From NCBI GenBank assembly GCA_025890175.1, contig JANPYM010000012.1, positions 1,714,677-1,778,676 on the forward strand: a stretch of 64,000 nucleotides of DNA, given 5' to 3'. How positions within the stretch are numbered: position 1 is the first letter of the stretch; the number at the start of each line of letters is the position of its first letter. This document shows positions 34,641-46,534 of this stretch, piece by piece. Source of the stretch: Ciborinia camelliae. Its lineage: Eukaryota; Ascomycota; Leotiomycetes; Helotiales; Sclerotiniaceae. The translations under genes and the position numbers were made by a program. Below the pieces are notes generated by a model. That model was given only the letters and a program-made list of their open reading frames with translations. It did not search any database and was not told the DNA's origin.

Positions 34641-35725
34641 ACTTCTGTAGAAATTGATACTCTGTGTATATTCAAAAACCTCTTCGTAATGTTCGTCTGA
34701 TTCTGTACTGACCAATAATGCTTATTCTCAACCAATCCGCCAGGTTAAACCGGTAGGCGATAAGTGAACTCTTCTCTGTAGCATCTTTCTATAGAGGTCA
34801 AAAACTTCGAATGATCTCGCAGATTGTTTTCACCTAAAATGAACCAATATTGGTGGAGGTAAGTTTGGGATATCCGGCATGTGAGGATAGCCAAAAGAAG
34901 AACCCTTTCATGCGTGGTAATATTCATAAACGAGTGAACGAGAACAATACCAAATTAATCCTATTAGTCAAAACTCCACGCAAGCCAACTTGGCCTACCT
35001 TTATGTGTGAAATACACTTAAAACTAACCTGCAAGGGGCTTTGTGTTGGCAATATGATTAAGGAAAAAGCTAGCTTCTCCATAACATGATTGAAATTTGA
35101 TTTGATTGGTTAATACCATCTCCAGCTGGACCAAATCTTCAAGATTATCTAGTAAGATTGACAAGTTCAAGAGACAAAAGTGAGCATCTCAACGTAGGTA
35201 GTACTGTAACATCTTGACAAATGATGCTTTGCGAGAATGATTGTGGTTGGAGTCGAGTGGTGGGAAATACCCCGTTACGTAAGCAGATGTTTCCTCTTCC
35301 TTTGCATGAATGAAAGTTTGATATCAACATTTAGTCCTTGCAAGATTTGCACACATATTCAAGCAACTTATATTCCAATGTATATTGATCGCGACCCATC
35401 TCATTACTGCCGGGTAATTCATCCAAGGTTCCTAACTCCCCAGAGCAGATAGCACGGCGAGAGTAACCCACATATTCATAATTTCGTACCGATTCATATC
35501 GAGTCTCCCAATGCGCCTGGCATCTCTATCATCGATTCCTCTTGCTGTTGCGCATGGCACACTTCGAACATTCAAATGGAGTTCTTCTCTAATTTGCCTA
35601 GAATAGCTAGACTTTTGTCAAAACAATACTGGTCCATACTTCAACCTTTCCTCGACATATCAAGACAAATTTTGCCAAGAAGTCTCAATTCAAGATCCGA
35701 TTACCACTAGTGGATTTTCCACTCA
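34641..35725. other. Unrecognised sequence 3' of the HET relic
   Basis: No intact gene. An open stretch on the + strand near 35498-35695 lacks an early ATG and family match. It may be further debris of the same HET gene. Confidence 0.4.
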
Positions 35726-36523
35726 TTACACTGGCAACTTCTCAGTCGGCTGGGGCACAGTAACTCCTGGACAGTTCTCGCATTTGCACTCATATGCAGC
35801 GGCATCCACCTTCAATTGTTTCCACGGCCCATTTGTTGCACGATGGTAATCCAGAAGAAGAACCAAATCAACCAGGAGATGTTGTAACCGACGCAATCTG
35901 AAAGTTGCGATAGGATCCTGTCGTTGGCGTGCATCTACAAGTAGATTGACACCTCTCTCGATTGGTAGGAACCACTTTTTGAATTCGGGATCATTGTGGT
36001 ATTTTTGTGAGAATGCTGCAAATCCCATGCAGTAGAGCTGGCCTTCTTCTTCTTGCAGCGTCATTAATTCCCCGATGGCCATCTGCTGTCCGCGCCAAAG
36101 CATGAATGGATCCTCGCCCCTGTGTCTGTCTATGCTGAACTGTTCTGTGAGAGCGTCCAGGATCTGAAGGAGTTGCTGGTTTGTTTTCTCAGTCGAAAAT
36201 TGCATAAATTGTGCTTGCCGACGTAAAATATATGTCCATGAAAGATATTGCCCAATTAAAAAGGCAGTGTAAACATATATATTTTCCTTCTTCTCTTCAT
36301 CGTCATAATATTTCAGCAGCGTATTAACAAGACCCCAGATTCGAGATTGGAGATCCCACGCGGCGAGTGTTAGAGGATCTCGATATTTATGGATTAGAGC
36401 CTTGGTGGCTTTGCGCTGTTTGGCCTGGTCCAAATAGTATGAGATCCATCCCGTGAAGCCTGCTGCCGCGAGCGAGCCGAGAAGAGAAACGACGGCAATG
36501 ATGATTGAGACAACGTCAACCAT
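35726..36523 (-). CDS. Fungal hypothetical protein with N-terminal transmembrane anchor
   Basis: 265 residues from the ATG at 36523, which has a CACC-ATG-G context. The open frame begins eight codons earlier but without an ATG. A hydrophobic helix at about residues 3-26 (VSIIIAVVSLLGSLAAAGFTGW) predicts a single membrane anchor. The rest is soluble and helical, with PLTLAAWDLQSRIWGLVNTLL, YTAFLIGQYLSWTYILRRQAQF and RLRRLQHLLVDLVLLLDYH. A CxCxxC-like cluster (CKCENC) lies near the C-terminus. I recall similar uncharacterised proteins across filamentous ascomycetes, but no function. It lies between a HET relic and a HET-like gene; whether it belongs to that locus is open. Confidence 0.75.
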   Translation of the reverse strand: MVDVVSIIIAVVSLLGSLAAAGFTGWISYYLDQAKQRKATKALIHKYRDPLTLAAWDLQSRIWGLVNTLLKYYDDEEKKENIYVYTAFLIGQYLSWTYILRRQAQFMQFSTEKTNQQLLQILDALTEQFSIDRHRGEDPFMLWRGQQMAIGELMTLQEEEGQLYCMGFAAFSQKYHNDPEFKKWFLPIERGVNLLVDARQRQDPIATFRLRRLQHLLVDLVLLLDYHRATNGPWKQLKVDAAAYECKCENCPGVTVPQPTEKLPV

Positions 36524-37511
36524 GGTGACTGAATGTTCTGGCTCCAATTATATTACAGATTTGTGCGTCAGCCTTATAGCCTCCGGGGTAGTTCTTCTTT
36601 CACAGGAGGAGAGTATATGTCCGAAACAAAAACTTTGCTTGGTTCGATGAGCCTTTTTAGAGTGATGAGTTGAGCTTTCGAGCTACAACTAATTACTGTG
36701 ATCAGGTCGAGATATAAGAATTTTGAAGTCAAAAAAAGTTTTGGAGTAAAGAAATTTAATCTTTGCGCACGAAGCTGGCGTTTATAAGGTGTGGCCATCC
36801 ATAAATACCTACTCGAGTAAGCAAATAAGCATCGGCTTATGGAAGAAATAGGTACGATTAAGGGCGGCAATGAAACGACCTCAGCTTCAGACCTAGGTGG
36901 GCTATTGGGCGCGAAACACTCTACAGGGCTTGTATTCGCCGTTCTAATTCGTGAAGCCCAGAAATTTCCAACTATGTGGCTTTTTTAGGGCTACGCAAGG
37001 ATTGAAACGGAATACCCCTAGAGAGACCACGGCGTGCCGAATCACCTGTGCATCGATGCGTGGGGTATCTCTGTACTGTACGGAACAACTTTCTACTTTC
37101 GGAACTTCATGTCCTACCTTACCATGAATGATATGTGCACGTCTCTCATAGGCTGTACCTCCCCACACTGTGGCAACTTATCCGATTGATAATACCCAAA
37201 TCAAACCAATAGATAGGAAAACACACATCTATTATTCGCTGTTTCACAGGAATCTGTGGGCGCTTCTGAGTGTCGCGGCAATCCCTTTCCAATTTTTTAC
37301 TGCCCATTGTTGAGAATACCGGGCCGAGCCGATGTGTAAGTCACGGTGTGGGGCGATGCTATTGGTCAAAGTACGAGCCACTGTGGCTGATGATCTCCAA
37401 AAATTGAAGCAATTGCACACAATCAGTTTTAGAACGTCAATATCTTCTATACTCGGTCATGGCAGTGATAAATCAATTTCAATTTACAACACCTATAGCT
37501 TTTACTGGCTA
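36524..37511. other. Intergenic, no gene seen
   Basis: Sequence between two minus-strand genes. It should hold the promoter of the TM protein and the 3' UTR of the HET-like gene. No coding or repeat feature was recognised. Confidence 0.5.
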
Positions 37512-40500
37512 TTAAAACATATGGACCTGGACCCCACTCAAAAACATTGCTGGCAACAAATCCTCATTTTCGTTCAAATTCATAATCGCGGCTCTCAATC
37601 CCTTTGGTACCTGTTGAAGAATAGTATCACTCAACATGCCGTCTAATCTTTCGCCCCAAATATCAGTGAGTGTTTGGACAAGTTCAGCGCCGATGAGCGT
37701 TCCTCTTTTTAAGAGAAAATCTTTCAACTTTTCTTTGGTTCCTGATCCTTCGTGATCCGAATCATCGTCCATCTCGGTTTCTAACTCCGGGCTGGTGACC
37801 GAGTCTGCATACTGTCGAGCTACCCGTCCTTGAACTAACACATTCACGATGCGGCACAACTCAGTTTTCTTGTTTCTCATATAGTTCTCCCAGTGACCAA
37901 CAAGTCCAGGTTCAGGTACCACGTTTTTGAAGTCGATATCATCGGTAGCAATTCGTCGTCCATAGTAACTGTGCGTGGACCCTAATTCCAACTGACACAG
38001 GAACCATTTTGCCCCTTCAGCGCCTGTGAATCTGGCAAGAACCCATTCGCCTACGATGAGATTTATATTATTCTCTTGAACAAAGTCGAGCATGCGGACT
38101 ACACGACGCTGTTCCAAAGTTTCGCCAAAGGTGGGGGCTTGAGTTGATGAATCAGGGGTCGAGGCTTTCGGATCTTCGTTACTGGTGGAATCTGTTGTTT
38201 CGGGTCCTTTGCCCATAAAACCAGAGGACAATGAGGTGAGTTTGCTATAGTAGCTGTCGCTTTCTTGTCCTGTCGTTAGAGCTGGCCGAGGGTTTATGGA
38301 ACCCAATGTTCTTTTCTCTTCAGGGTCAAACAAAGCCCTCTGTACTACATCACAAACATCCAGTTGCTTCTTGAGCGCACCGGCCTCACAGGAGAAATTG
38401 ACTGTTATCATAGAAAGCGCAGTGCTAATAGTACATTGCCCGCTTATCTTCTGGCTTTCGTTTACCGCGCTCTGTACTTGGTAGCGGAGATGTTCAGGAT
38501 TTTGCATGCTAACTATCACTCTCTGGATATCAAAAACACCTTCAATACCGGAAGTGGTGAGCATGATTGGATTTGGACAAATCATGTTAGAACTTGGAGA
38601 AGCTTGAGGTTTTTGTGGCTTCTGACGTTTGCCCATGGGGAGAGCTTCCAAACTTGGAGCTTTTAGATGCTCAAAAAGGGGCTTGAATTCACTGGGAATG
38701 TTCTTGATGTCTTGATCCTCGGAGATCCAATGATTTACCTCGCCTACCAGACTTTTGGGTTCTTCTTCCTTTGGGGGGATTATTTCCGTAGGTTCAGGCT
38801 CATGAGAGGTTGGTAGAGAATTCACGCTTTCTTTTGCTGGAGCTAGCGGTTCCTTCGTCTTTCTTCCAAATCCTCCAAGTCCGACTTTGAGTTTCGGTGC
38901 AGAAATCTGTGGCATCTGAGGTATTTGTGGTGTTTTGAGTCCGAATCTCGAAGCGATGTTTCCGCTATTCTGGCTTGCTGGCTTTTCCTCTTCGACACTG
39001 ACCTCCTTTCTACTCTTTTCTTCCTCGGTCCTGTAACGGGTCCTTGGCTTGTACTCTTCGAAGCCTTCAGTACTCTCGAGGTAGACTAGTAGCTTCCCAA
39101 GATTGAGAAGCTGAGGCCTGAGATCGCTCAAGCCAACTTTATCAATGAAAGCGAGAATACTTCTGAGTAGGTCAATCGGCACATTTTGATGCGCTGTCCT
39201 TTTGACGAAATTGATTGTCCTACGCAATAGCGAAGTAATCTGGGCTGCTGTGTCCTGCAGCCTATATCTCTTTTTCTTCGAGGCCTCTGCTAATACATCA
39301 TTTCTCCTCGCTGTAAAATAATTTTCCGTTTTTGCGGGACTAAAGGCCGTCAAACTTGAGGGGTATAGTGATCTTCCTCTGATAGGGCTTCCCAAATCTT
39401 TACCCGCCCAATTGAAGATTGACACATCATTGGTAGTAATGACCACCTCGTCAAGCAATCGACAAAGAGCTTTGGTCGGACCTTCTGCGTGGAACGCTGA
39501 AAATTTAACTCCGAGAACTCCCATTAGTGAGTACACTCTATCAATGGGGACAGTGCATTCTCGATACGACGCCAAGGACAAAATATCGTGAGCGGGAAGA
39601 GTGGGTCTGCTCAGTCCACGGCAGCACTCGGGTGGTGGCACGTTAGTGAAGTCGGAGACCTTGGTTCGATCAGCATCAATAGCTGCGGCACAATCATCAA
39701 CCAATGTTTTAATCACAAATTTTATCAAGGTCCTGACTTCTCCTCGAATTGAATTGGATGTTAAGTCAAAGCCCAAAGTTGTGAACAATGTCCGAAGATT
39801 CTGAGCGGCGGGATCTTTCCTATCCATCCTTGATTCAATCTCATACCCTGCCTGAGAAATCGAGTTCCGAATGTAAGCACCAAAATTGTCGTCGTTCATT
39901 TCTCCGGGAAACCGAACTCCGAGGAAATCAAGGATGCCAATGAGCCTTCTTGATTTTTCTAAGCCTCCAGTCAAACTGAAATAAGGAATCTATTTTTTGG
40001 TCAGCAGCCAGCTATCTGAAGTCTTGCCTTCAATGTGGTTTCAGGATCACCCATGTATTCCAAACTTACTTTTGCACCGGTATCCATGAGTTCTTGCAGA
40101 AGTTCCAGGTTCTGAAGATGAGCTTTTGCCTCAGCCGGCACACCAGAAATGTCTTGCTCACGAATATGCTGGCCAAGATACGAACAGTGATAATAATACG
40201 GTCCCAAACCTTCCACGTCCCTCGACAAAGGCTCCCACATATTGTTCACATAAAAAGTCATCTTACTCAAAACCAGTTCCTGCAAAGTCCATCCTCTTGT
40301 CGCCCACTTTGGTTTCACTACATCTCCAAAACTGGCGAAATTTGCATCACCGGCCAGCGTACCAGGCGGCATATCAAGACTAAGCCAAGTATTGACCCAT
40401 TCTGTTGAGCTTGGTGTGTCAAGGTGCACCAAGCAAAAGTCGGCATTATTATACCACTGTCCCATCATGGCAAGTGACTCATTAAGTTCATTTGCGTCGC

Positions 40501-41680
40501 CTTTGTTGATACAGCAGGTATCGTTCCAAAGATATCGTTTGCGGCCATTGGATGGAAAAAGGCCTGAACCAAGGATCTTTTTCGCTTCCCGAAGAGAGCC
40601 TTCAATTTTGTACATAGACTTCTTTCTCTCTAGGATAGGAAGGAGATCTTCCATAGCGGAGCGTAGCCCTGGGGCTCGGTCCATGATCGCGCAGTTTTCT
40701 GTGGCGTTTCTGAGACGTACTTCTGCGCGGCTCAGCTTTTCTTCGACTTGAAAAAGCTCGGATTCGGCTTGGGGCAAATCTTTGCCAATGTTCAAACTAT
40801 CATCCCCATCTACCTCGCTGTCAATATGCGTTTCCAAATCGTCAACTCCGACGTCCTTCCTTTCCTTTTCCAAGTTCTTGTCTGCCACTTTTCTCAGTTC
40901 CAGTTCTTGTTTCTTTGCATTACAGGTATTGCGAGCACTCGCTACTTCCCAAGTGGCCTCTTTGAATTCGGTCAGGTGAGCGAGAAATACTCCAGGACTC
41001 GAGTCAATCAAATCGGTCTCGAAATGACTGAGAATAATAGTGATTTTCTTGACCTGCTCGTCGACATCCTTAGTGCATTGTGCGGCGAGCAACTCAATAT
41101 CACTTATCCCCGCTTTCAAATGATCGAATTTCTTAGCCTGAAATCTGGCAAAGCTTCTCGCATCCTCATCCTCATCATCGGCATCCCGAACCATCTCATA
41201 GACCTCTCTTTTCCTCGCATTCTCTTTAATCTTTGTAAGGAATGGGAAAGTAATTTCTTGTCCTTTCCAACTATGACTCAATATCACATATTGACCATTT
41301 GGCCAATCCTCCATATTCCCCGTATCGATATTGAACATCCTTTTAGGAACTGGCACTCCATCTGCATTCAAAACCGCTGGATCAATGGCCTCTCTCTCAA
41401 AACTTTCGTCATCTAAATCTGCTCCGTTTATCGTCGGATCCACAAATTCCGGCACAAAGTGCGAATTGATGATCCATTTCATGGATTTACGAACTTTGTC
41501 TTGCAACAAGGGATCAAGCACAGATTTGACATAGGCATCGCGAGCGACATTGTAGCCTACACCGGTGGTGCTGGCGAGGGATGAGATGAGTGATTTTTCG
41601 GATGGTGTGGGTGTACCTGTTGCATCGAGGATTTTCTTTCCGAGGCGGAGAAGCTCGTTCTGATCGGTCCAGGAGGTCAT
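37512..41680 (-). CDS. Large HET-domain-like protein, 1362 residues
   Basis: Two exons, 41680-40070 and 39989-37512, are joined by an 80-bp intron (GTAAGT...GCTGAC...ATAG). The join reads TGAK|IPYFSLTGG. A nearer CAG acceptor at 39976 would break the frame. Three HET blocks are present: YVILSHSWKGQEITF (131-145), KRYLWNDTCCINKG (381-394) and WATRGWTLQELVL (459-471). Blocks 1 and 2 are about 235 residues apart, far more than the usual spacing. The insert contains acidic and coiled-coil-like sequence. After the domain comes the common post-HET block with LASYRECTVPIDRVYSLMGV. A Pro/Gln-rich linker and an unrecognised C-terminal region of about 450 residues follow. HET proteins act in non-self recognition and programmed cell death; the trigger and partner here are unknown. 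Confidence 0.85.
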
Positions 41681-42335
41681 TTTTCTTTGAGTCTTCTAGG
41701 GAATTGGGGATTGAGGAGAGTAAGCGTATGAAGAGTGGAGATCGCAGGATAGATTATGACTCAAAGATCTAAAAAGCTGTCTCGATCAATTCGCACAGCT
41801 CGAAAGCAAATGGCAGCAACGACGTATACTCACTTTGGTATCGGAATCTCCAAAATATACACTCGCAACAATTACTCTTTTGAGTATTTCACCAATTTAT
41901 CCACCAAGGAAACTATCGCGATACCATACGTTCCTCCTCTCTTATAACAGCACCGAGACAATTACGACGCTAAAACCTCTACCCCGCCAATCACCCCCAC
42001 GTTTTCGGTACCCCTCTCCTCGTGGCTTGCAACTTGACACGTTCAATGAATTCCTCAGCCAGCCATTTGTTCCACAGGGTATCAATATTGATTTATTGTG
42101 TATCATCGTGCCGTAGACTTACCAATTCAATATTTGGCGCATATACGAAGATTTTCCGGCACTTGCTCGAGTGTTTTATGCGGAGACTCGGCTCGTGCCG
42201 ATGAGGTCGGATCGATGTATCCTTGTTGGTCGTTGGCATGATGCCCCGAGCTCATCGTATTGAACCGTTTTGAAGAACCTATATGTTTTCTAAGGGAGGA
42301 GAAAGTCCCAGATATTATGTACTGATTGAACAAAG
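41681..42335 (+). other. Stop-interrupted open frame, possible relic or unrecognised spliced exon
   Basis: On the + strand a frame from 41835 runs to a TAG at 42114. The same frame continues with protein-like sequence (NIWRIYEDFPALARVFYAET, then LVGRWHDAPSS) to a TGA at 42255. The TAG could be the end of an acceptor (CCGTAG|ACT) or a disabling mutation. I recognise no family. The left part also carries the HET-like gene's promoter. Confidence 0.3.
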
Positions 42336-43186
42336 ATGGCTTCATATCATCGAATTCTCAAAGTCTTTGGAAGGTCAATCGAAGATAAAACATTACAATG
42401 TGACTGGTAGGCCCCCCTCAACTCTCTCGTCGAATTAGCGAATCAAATGGTGAAATATTTTACTTATGATTGTATAGTGACATACACCCATGGGAGATTC
42501 TTGTAAATGGTGATCGGTGGTCGGGTCGACTTCGACTTATTGGCTTCGTGGATATCTTCTTCCTGATTAGTTATTCAGAGAATTCGAGGTTTCATGACGG
42601 CATTGTGATCTACAGTGAGAATAAAATTCCCACGAAGATGAGACGACCTAGCTGAAAGACCATAGAGGATGACCAGCACATCGAAAAGCTACTCAACCTA
42701 GCGGGAAAAGAATTCCAAGATGGAATCCTCATATCCAAAGCCCCTTCATCCGAATCCCCCAATCCCGACACAGCAACTCCCGCTGCAACCCCGCAACAAG
42801 ACTCCTCTCCAAACCCAAAAACTCCCTACACAACCTTCACCCGCGATACCGCCGACTACACGATTCGGTCCATCGGCCACCCCATCGGGCTCCGCACGAA
42901 ATACTCCGCCTCCACCCTGCAAACCTACACGATCGATCTTCGGAAACCGTCCGATCCACTGCTCAAGCAAAAATACAAGCGTGCGCTCAAGGTACACGAT
43001 ACGTTGGATATGATACAAGATGCGGTGAAGTTGGGATTGGTGAGTTATGCCGAGATCCTGGGGCATGGCATGGGTCATATTTATCGTGGGAGTAGTACCT
43101 TGGATATTGGGAAGGGCTTTGTGGGGGGGCTGGGGGCCGGAAATCAGAATCCTGGGTGGACGGGGCTGAGTGGAGATAGGGGGTAG
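42336..43186 (+). CDS. Hypothetical protein, three exons
   Basis: Exons 42336-42406, 42478-42614 and 42666-43186 give 242 residues. The introns are 71 bp (GTAGGC...TATAG) and 51 bp (GTGAGA...CTGAAAGACCATAG). All junctions keep frame. The N-terminal third (MASYHRILKVFGRS..., CDCDIHPWEILVNGDRW, LRLIGFVDIFFLI) is mixed alpha/beta. A Pro/Ser/Thr linker (SSESPNPDTATPAATPQ) follows, then a conserved-looking segment DYTIRSIGHPIGLRTKYSAS. The C-terminus is Gly-rich (GHGMGHIYRGSS, GGLGAGNQNPGW). No targeting signal or known domain was recognised. The splice model is my own reading. The second intron is short, so RNA support would matter. Confidence 0.6.
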
Positions 43187-43505
43187 ATGTATGCTGGTGA
43201 ATGGGAGCAAAGGGGAGAGTAGTGTTGTCTTGATTTGCTTTTTAATTGGATGATGGTTTGCAATTTTTCTCCTTGGGCCCTTTTCGACTGACCTAAATAA
43301 TGGAAAAGGGTTTTCTCTGTCAAACCTGCTTTGTGAACAACTCAACATACTGTATATTTTCTATCCGACACAGCAGCCTAAGGTTCTACAAGCCTCACGA
43401 TGTCCAGCCCTGCTGTAACTTCTTTGAAAAGCTAACCAGCAACCTCACTCTTTGGTTCTGCATTAGCGCGATAATAGGAATATCAGCATGTCTCCTCCCC
43501 CTCAG

Positions 43506-44200
43506 TCACTGATCTATGTTTCTTTCCAGCCGAATGAGATCGATGGAGGTGACACCCATTTCAAAAATTGACGTTTCTATTCCGAATGTGTTCCGGTCAA
43601 GGTCAAACGTATGGTGCAATTCCGTTAGTAAAGCCGCTTCCAGGTAGCGTTGCGGGACTTCCGGATCTTGGGCTCTATATTTCTGTGCTGCAGATTTGCG
43701 CGCATCAATCTGCTCTGCAAACACAGCACTCTCGAGGGCACTCCTCATCTTTGCTCGCGATATTTTACCAGGACTCGAGTTTGATAGTAGTGATGAATGT
43801 CAATCCCGGTATCTGCTTCCATGCTGCTCTGGAATATTACTGAATGGAGTCGACATCACGGGATTGCATTAGAGAGAGATTCTCACCAAACCCACGTGAT
43901 ATTGTCCAGGTGGTTGTCTAGATGTATAAGTACGATAGATCTGGCTGAAAATCCTTCTTCGTGGACCAATTGATGACTGTGCTGGTGAGACAATCTCAAA
44001 AATTCCGCATAATCTAGATTTTCTGGAGAGGTGCGATTACCTTGAGGATGGATGACAAGACCGCGCTTCGCTGCGGTGATCAGGAGATCTTGGATTGTCT
44101 TTACGGATATTTTCAGGGAAGTCGGGGGAGAGGGCATGAGAATTGTGCTGAGATTGCGCACAAGGGAGTTTTTCAGAGACAGTGAGTTCCAATCTTACCA
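43506..44200 (-). pseudogene. NRPS-like relic: adenylation-domain start plus carrier domain, middle missing
   Basis: At about 44120-43883 the minus strand encodes the beginning of an AMP-binding domain of NRPS-like enzymes (TIQDLLITAAKRGLVIHPQ, then SIVLIHLDNHLDNITW) and stops. At 43748-43506 it encodes a phosphopantetheine carrier domain (FGIETSIFEMGVTSIDLIRL, with the Ser that would carry the prosthetic group in GVTSIDLI) and stops again. In intact enzymes about 400-500 residues of adenylation domain separate these two parts. Here only about 130 bp do, with stops. This is therefore an internally deleted, non-functional remnant of a secondary-metabolism enzyme. Confidence 0.7.
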
Positions 44201-45091
44201 TAGGAAGGTTGTACCAATACAACCCCCAATTCATCCTCCAATAATAAATAATCTTGGAATACTTGCACGCCTTTACCCTGCACAATTCCAGCCTAGCGAG
44301 AGAAGAATTCAAATGTATTTTGATCATTCTCCGCTGGCATGATATAAGACTGACCACGACAATTTAGATTTATTGATTTGAATAGATATACATAAAATCT
44401 TCAACTCCCACGAACGGGATGAGAAACCCTAGCAAACCTTACTGGAGAAAGTCGATGAAAGGTTTAGTTAGATTGGTTGGAATAACGCAGCTGGATGGCT
44501 TGGCGTTGGTGATTGTAGAATGTGTATGGGATGGATGGGAAATGAATCGAATGCGACAGCATGTGATATTGAGAAACCCTAATTACCTACCTAGAATGGT
44601 TGAATAAAACTTCGATGAATCGAGAGTGCATGACATAGCAAACGTTTTTATTTTTAAGCCAAGAGGAATAAATATATTGGTCTTTTCAAAATCCTCTTCT
44701 CCTGCAATGAAAAATAAACTCAAGCATTCATTTCCTTTGCTCAGCCTTTTATTTTAAAAATATTTCTTTAGCAATGCCATTTTCTACATAAAATTTAGTT
44801 TGATAATTGAAATCAATCTTTATCATTTACTCCCAACTTCTCATACTAACGTGGACTAATATAAACTAGAGATATACAACAAAATCCACAGCAGCCATAC
44901 TAATTTAGTTCAAAAAGTACTCGTGCGGCCTAATCCACTAATCTCGAATTTAAACGGAAAGAAGGCAAAGGAGATAAATATACATGACCAAGCTCTCTCA
45001 ACAAAAGAATATATATTAAAAGTCAAGCCTCTACAGCCATCCTATCCTCTCCACCGACCCAAAACCTTGTTACCGTCCCCCCATCTCAATA
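44201..45091. other. AT-rich intergenic region, no gene seen
   Basis: The sequence after 44.6 kb is markedly AT-rich with short runs. No coding signal was recognised apart from possible upstream debris of the NRPS-like relic to about 44357. Confidence 0.5.
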
Positions 45092-46534
45092 TCAAGCTAA
45101 TGCTAAATATTTATGCCAATAATCCCGTCCAAGCGATTGATCAGCAGGATGATAACGATCCACCCTCTTACCCTCACAATCCTTATCTTCCAACCAGGAC
45201 CTCAACCTCCGAGCCCTCCTGCCCCTCCAATTCAGCCCAAATTCTCCCAGCTCTGCCCCCGTAGGCGCACCATCATATCTCCCCACCCTCTGCGACATGC
45301 GGCCTTTCGTTCTCGCCTGCTCCATCAATGCCTCCTCATCGAGTCCCCTCCATTTGTTCTCCCCATTCCACTGCGCCAACTCCCGCGGTAAAAGTCTCCG
45401 GTAAATTTGCTCCGAGAAGTGCACCCACGGTGGTCCATTCCTCTTCTGTCGCCAATTATCCATCCAAGGCCGGTCCACTCCCTCTTCATACGTGTGATGT
45501 CCGAACATCCTCTTAATCCTCGGCCTATACTGCCGATCGTGAATGACATTGGAGAAATACCCGCGGACCAAATCGATTATGATAACCATCACTTTCCGAT
45601 CTATAATATTATCATACATCGTATCGTATTCAGGATCCTGTCGAACCCCGTCCGCCGGACACTCCATGTTGACATCATAGCCGAAAGCCTGAGCGAGAGC
45701 ATTCGTACACACATAAACCTGACTTTCCCTGCGTTTTGCCGGTGGTCGACTCAAGGCCTCCGCTCTTCCACCTGACGTTCCAGCTCTACATTTCCAATCC
45801 GCGAGTTCTAACCATGTGGAATGGCGATCGGGGTCCACGCGCGAGATTACATTCATCATATCTGCCAATAAATGATGTCTGTCAGGGTTATCATGTTGAT
45901 CAAAATACTCTATCGTAGCCGCTCTAGGCGTAATGACAATCAAGGCACTTTCTTGTAGGCGGTCAAGTTTCGACGCGAACGGGGCAATGTGAATGAACAA
46001 ATGAGTGAGGGCTCTAAGTCGTGGGGGCGGAAGGTGTGCTGTCGTCCTTATGAATGTCGCTCTGTCTTCTATATATTCTTCGGTAGGGGGATTCGTCGGC
46101 GGAGCCCAGAAATCGTGAGGTAAATAGGCCATGGTCGGATAATCCTCGCGCCCATTCCGTTCTGGGGAATGACTGTTTACAAATAGGCATATTTGACGGA
46201 GGTAAGCATCCGTTACCTTGAGAATAGCTGCACTCACGCCACGAGTAGCGGGGAGCGGAATGTTCACTACCGACCTCTCGTCTGGTCTGCACCAGCCCCA
46301 AAAGCATGTAAGGTCACCCGGCTCTAGCTGTTGAAATGGGAGGAGATTGGTGTCTTGTGGATCCGATTTGAATTTAGGTACTGCTGGTTGTGCGAGAACT
46401 TGAGAAACTGCAGCGAGGGTCTTCAGACCTTCTTGATCTGGCTCTGCATAGGTTTTTGCATTACCTTCGAGGATTGTTTCTCGATCTTTCATTGACAAAG
46501 TAAGTTTAGCCGGGTCTATCACCTGTTCTTCCAT
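45092..46534 (-). CDS. C48/ULP1-protease-like protein, probably inactive
   Basis: Intronless, 480 residues. A central region resembles the papain-like fold of SUMO proteases as seen in many fungal paralogues: LTHLFIHIAPF (candidate His), SALIVITPRAATIEYFDQH, then VYVCTNALAQAFGYDV. In active members the last block is DCGVFVC; here the catalytic Cys position appears replaced (RESQVYVC), although a Cys remains further on. The flanks are charged and unrecognised; the C-terminus is Arg/Trp-rich. There is no signal peptide or TM segment. If the assignment holds, it might bind SUMO or a SUMO-like protein without cleaving it. Confidence is high that this is a gene, low for the fold. Confidence 0.7.
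   Translation of the reverse strand: MEEQVIDPAKLTLSMKDRETILEGNAKTYAEPDQEGLKTLAAVSQVLAQPAVPKFKSDPQDTNLLPFQQLEPGDLTCFWGWCRPDERSVVNIPLPATRGVSAAILKVTDAYLRQICLFVNSHSPERNGREDYPTMAYLPHDFWAPPTNPPTEEYIEDRATFIRTTAHLPPPRLRALTHLFIHIAPFASKLDRLQESALIVITPRAATIEYFDQHDNPDRHHLLADMMNVISRVDPDRHSTWLELADWKCRAGTSGGRAEALSRPPAKRRESQVYVCTNALAQAFGYDVNMECPADGVRQDPEYDTMYDNIIDRKVMVIIIDLVRGYFSNVIHDRQYRPRIKRMFGHHTYEEGVDRPWMDNWRQKRNGPPWVHFSEQIYRRLLPRELAQWNGENKWRGLDEEALMEQARTKGRMSQRVGRYDGAPTGAELGEFGLNWRGRRARRLRSWLEDKDCEGKRVDRYHPADQSLGRDYWHKYLALA

Noticed and set aside
39976..40069. Longer-looking intron with a TTTCAG acceptor in the HET-like gene
   Set aside because: That acceptor shifts the frame by one base; the AATAG acceptor ending at 39990 keeps it and adds a short coherent segment.
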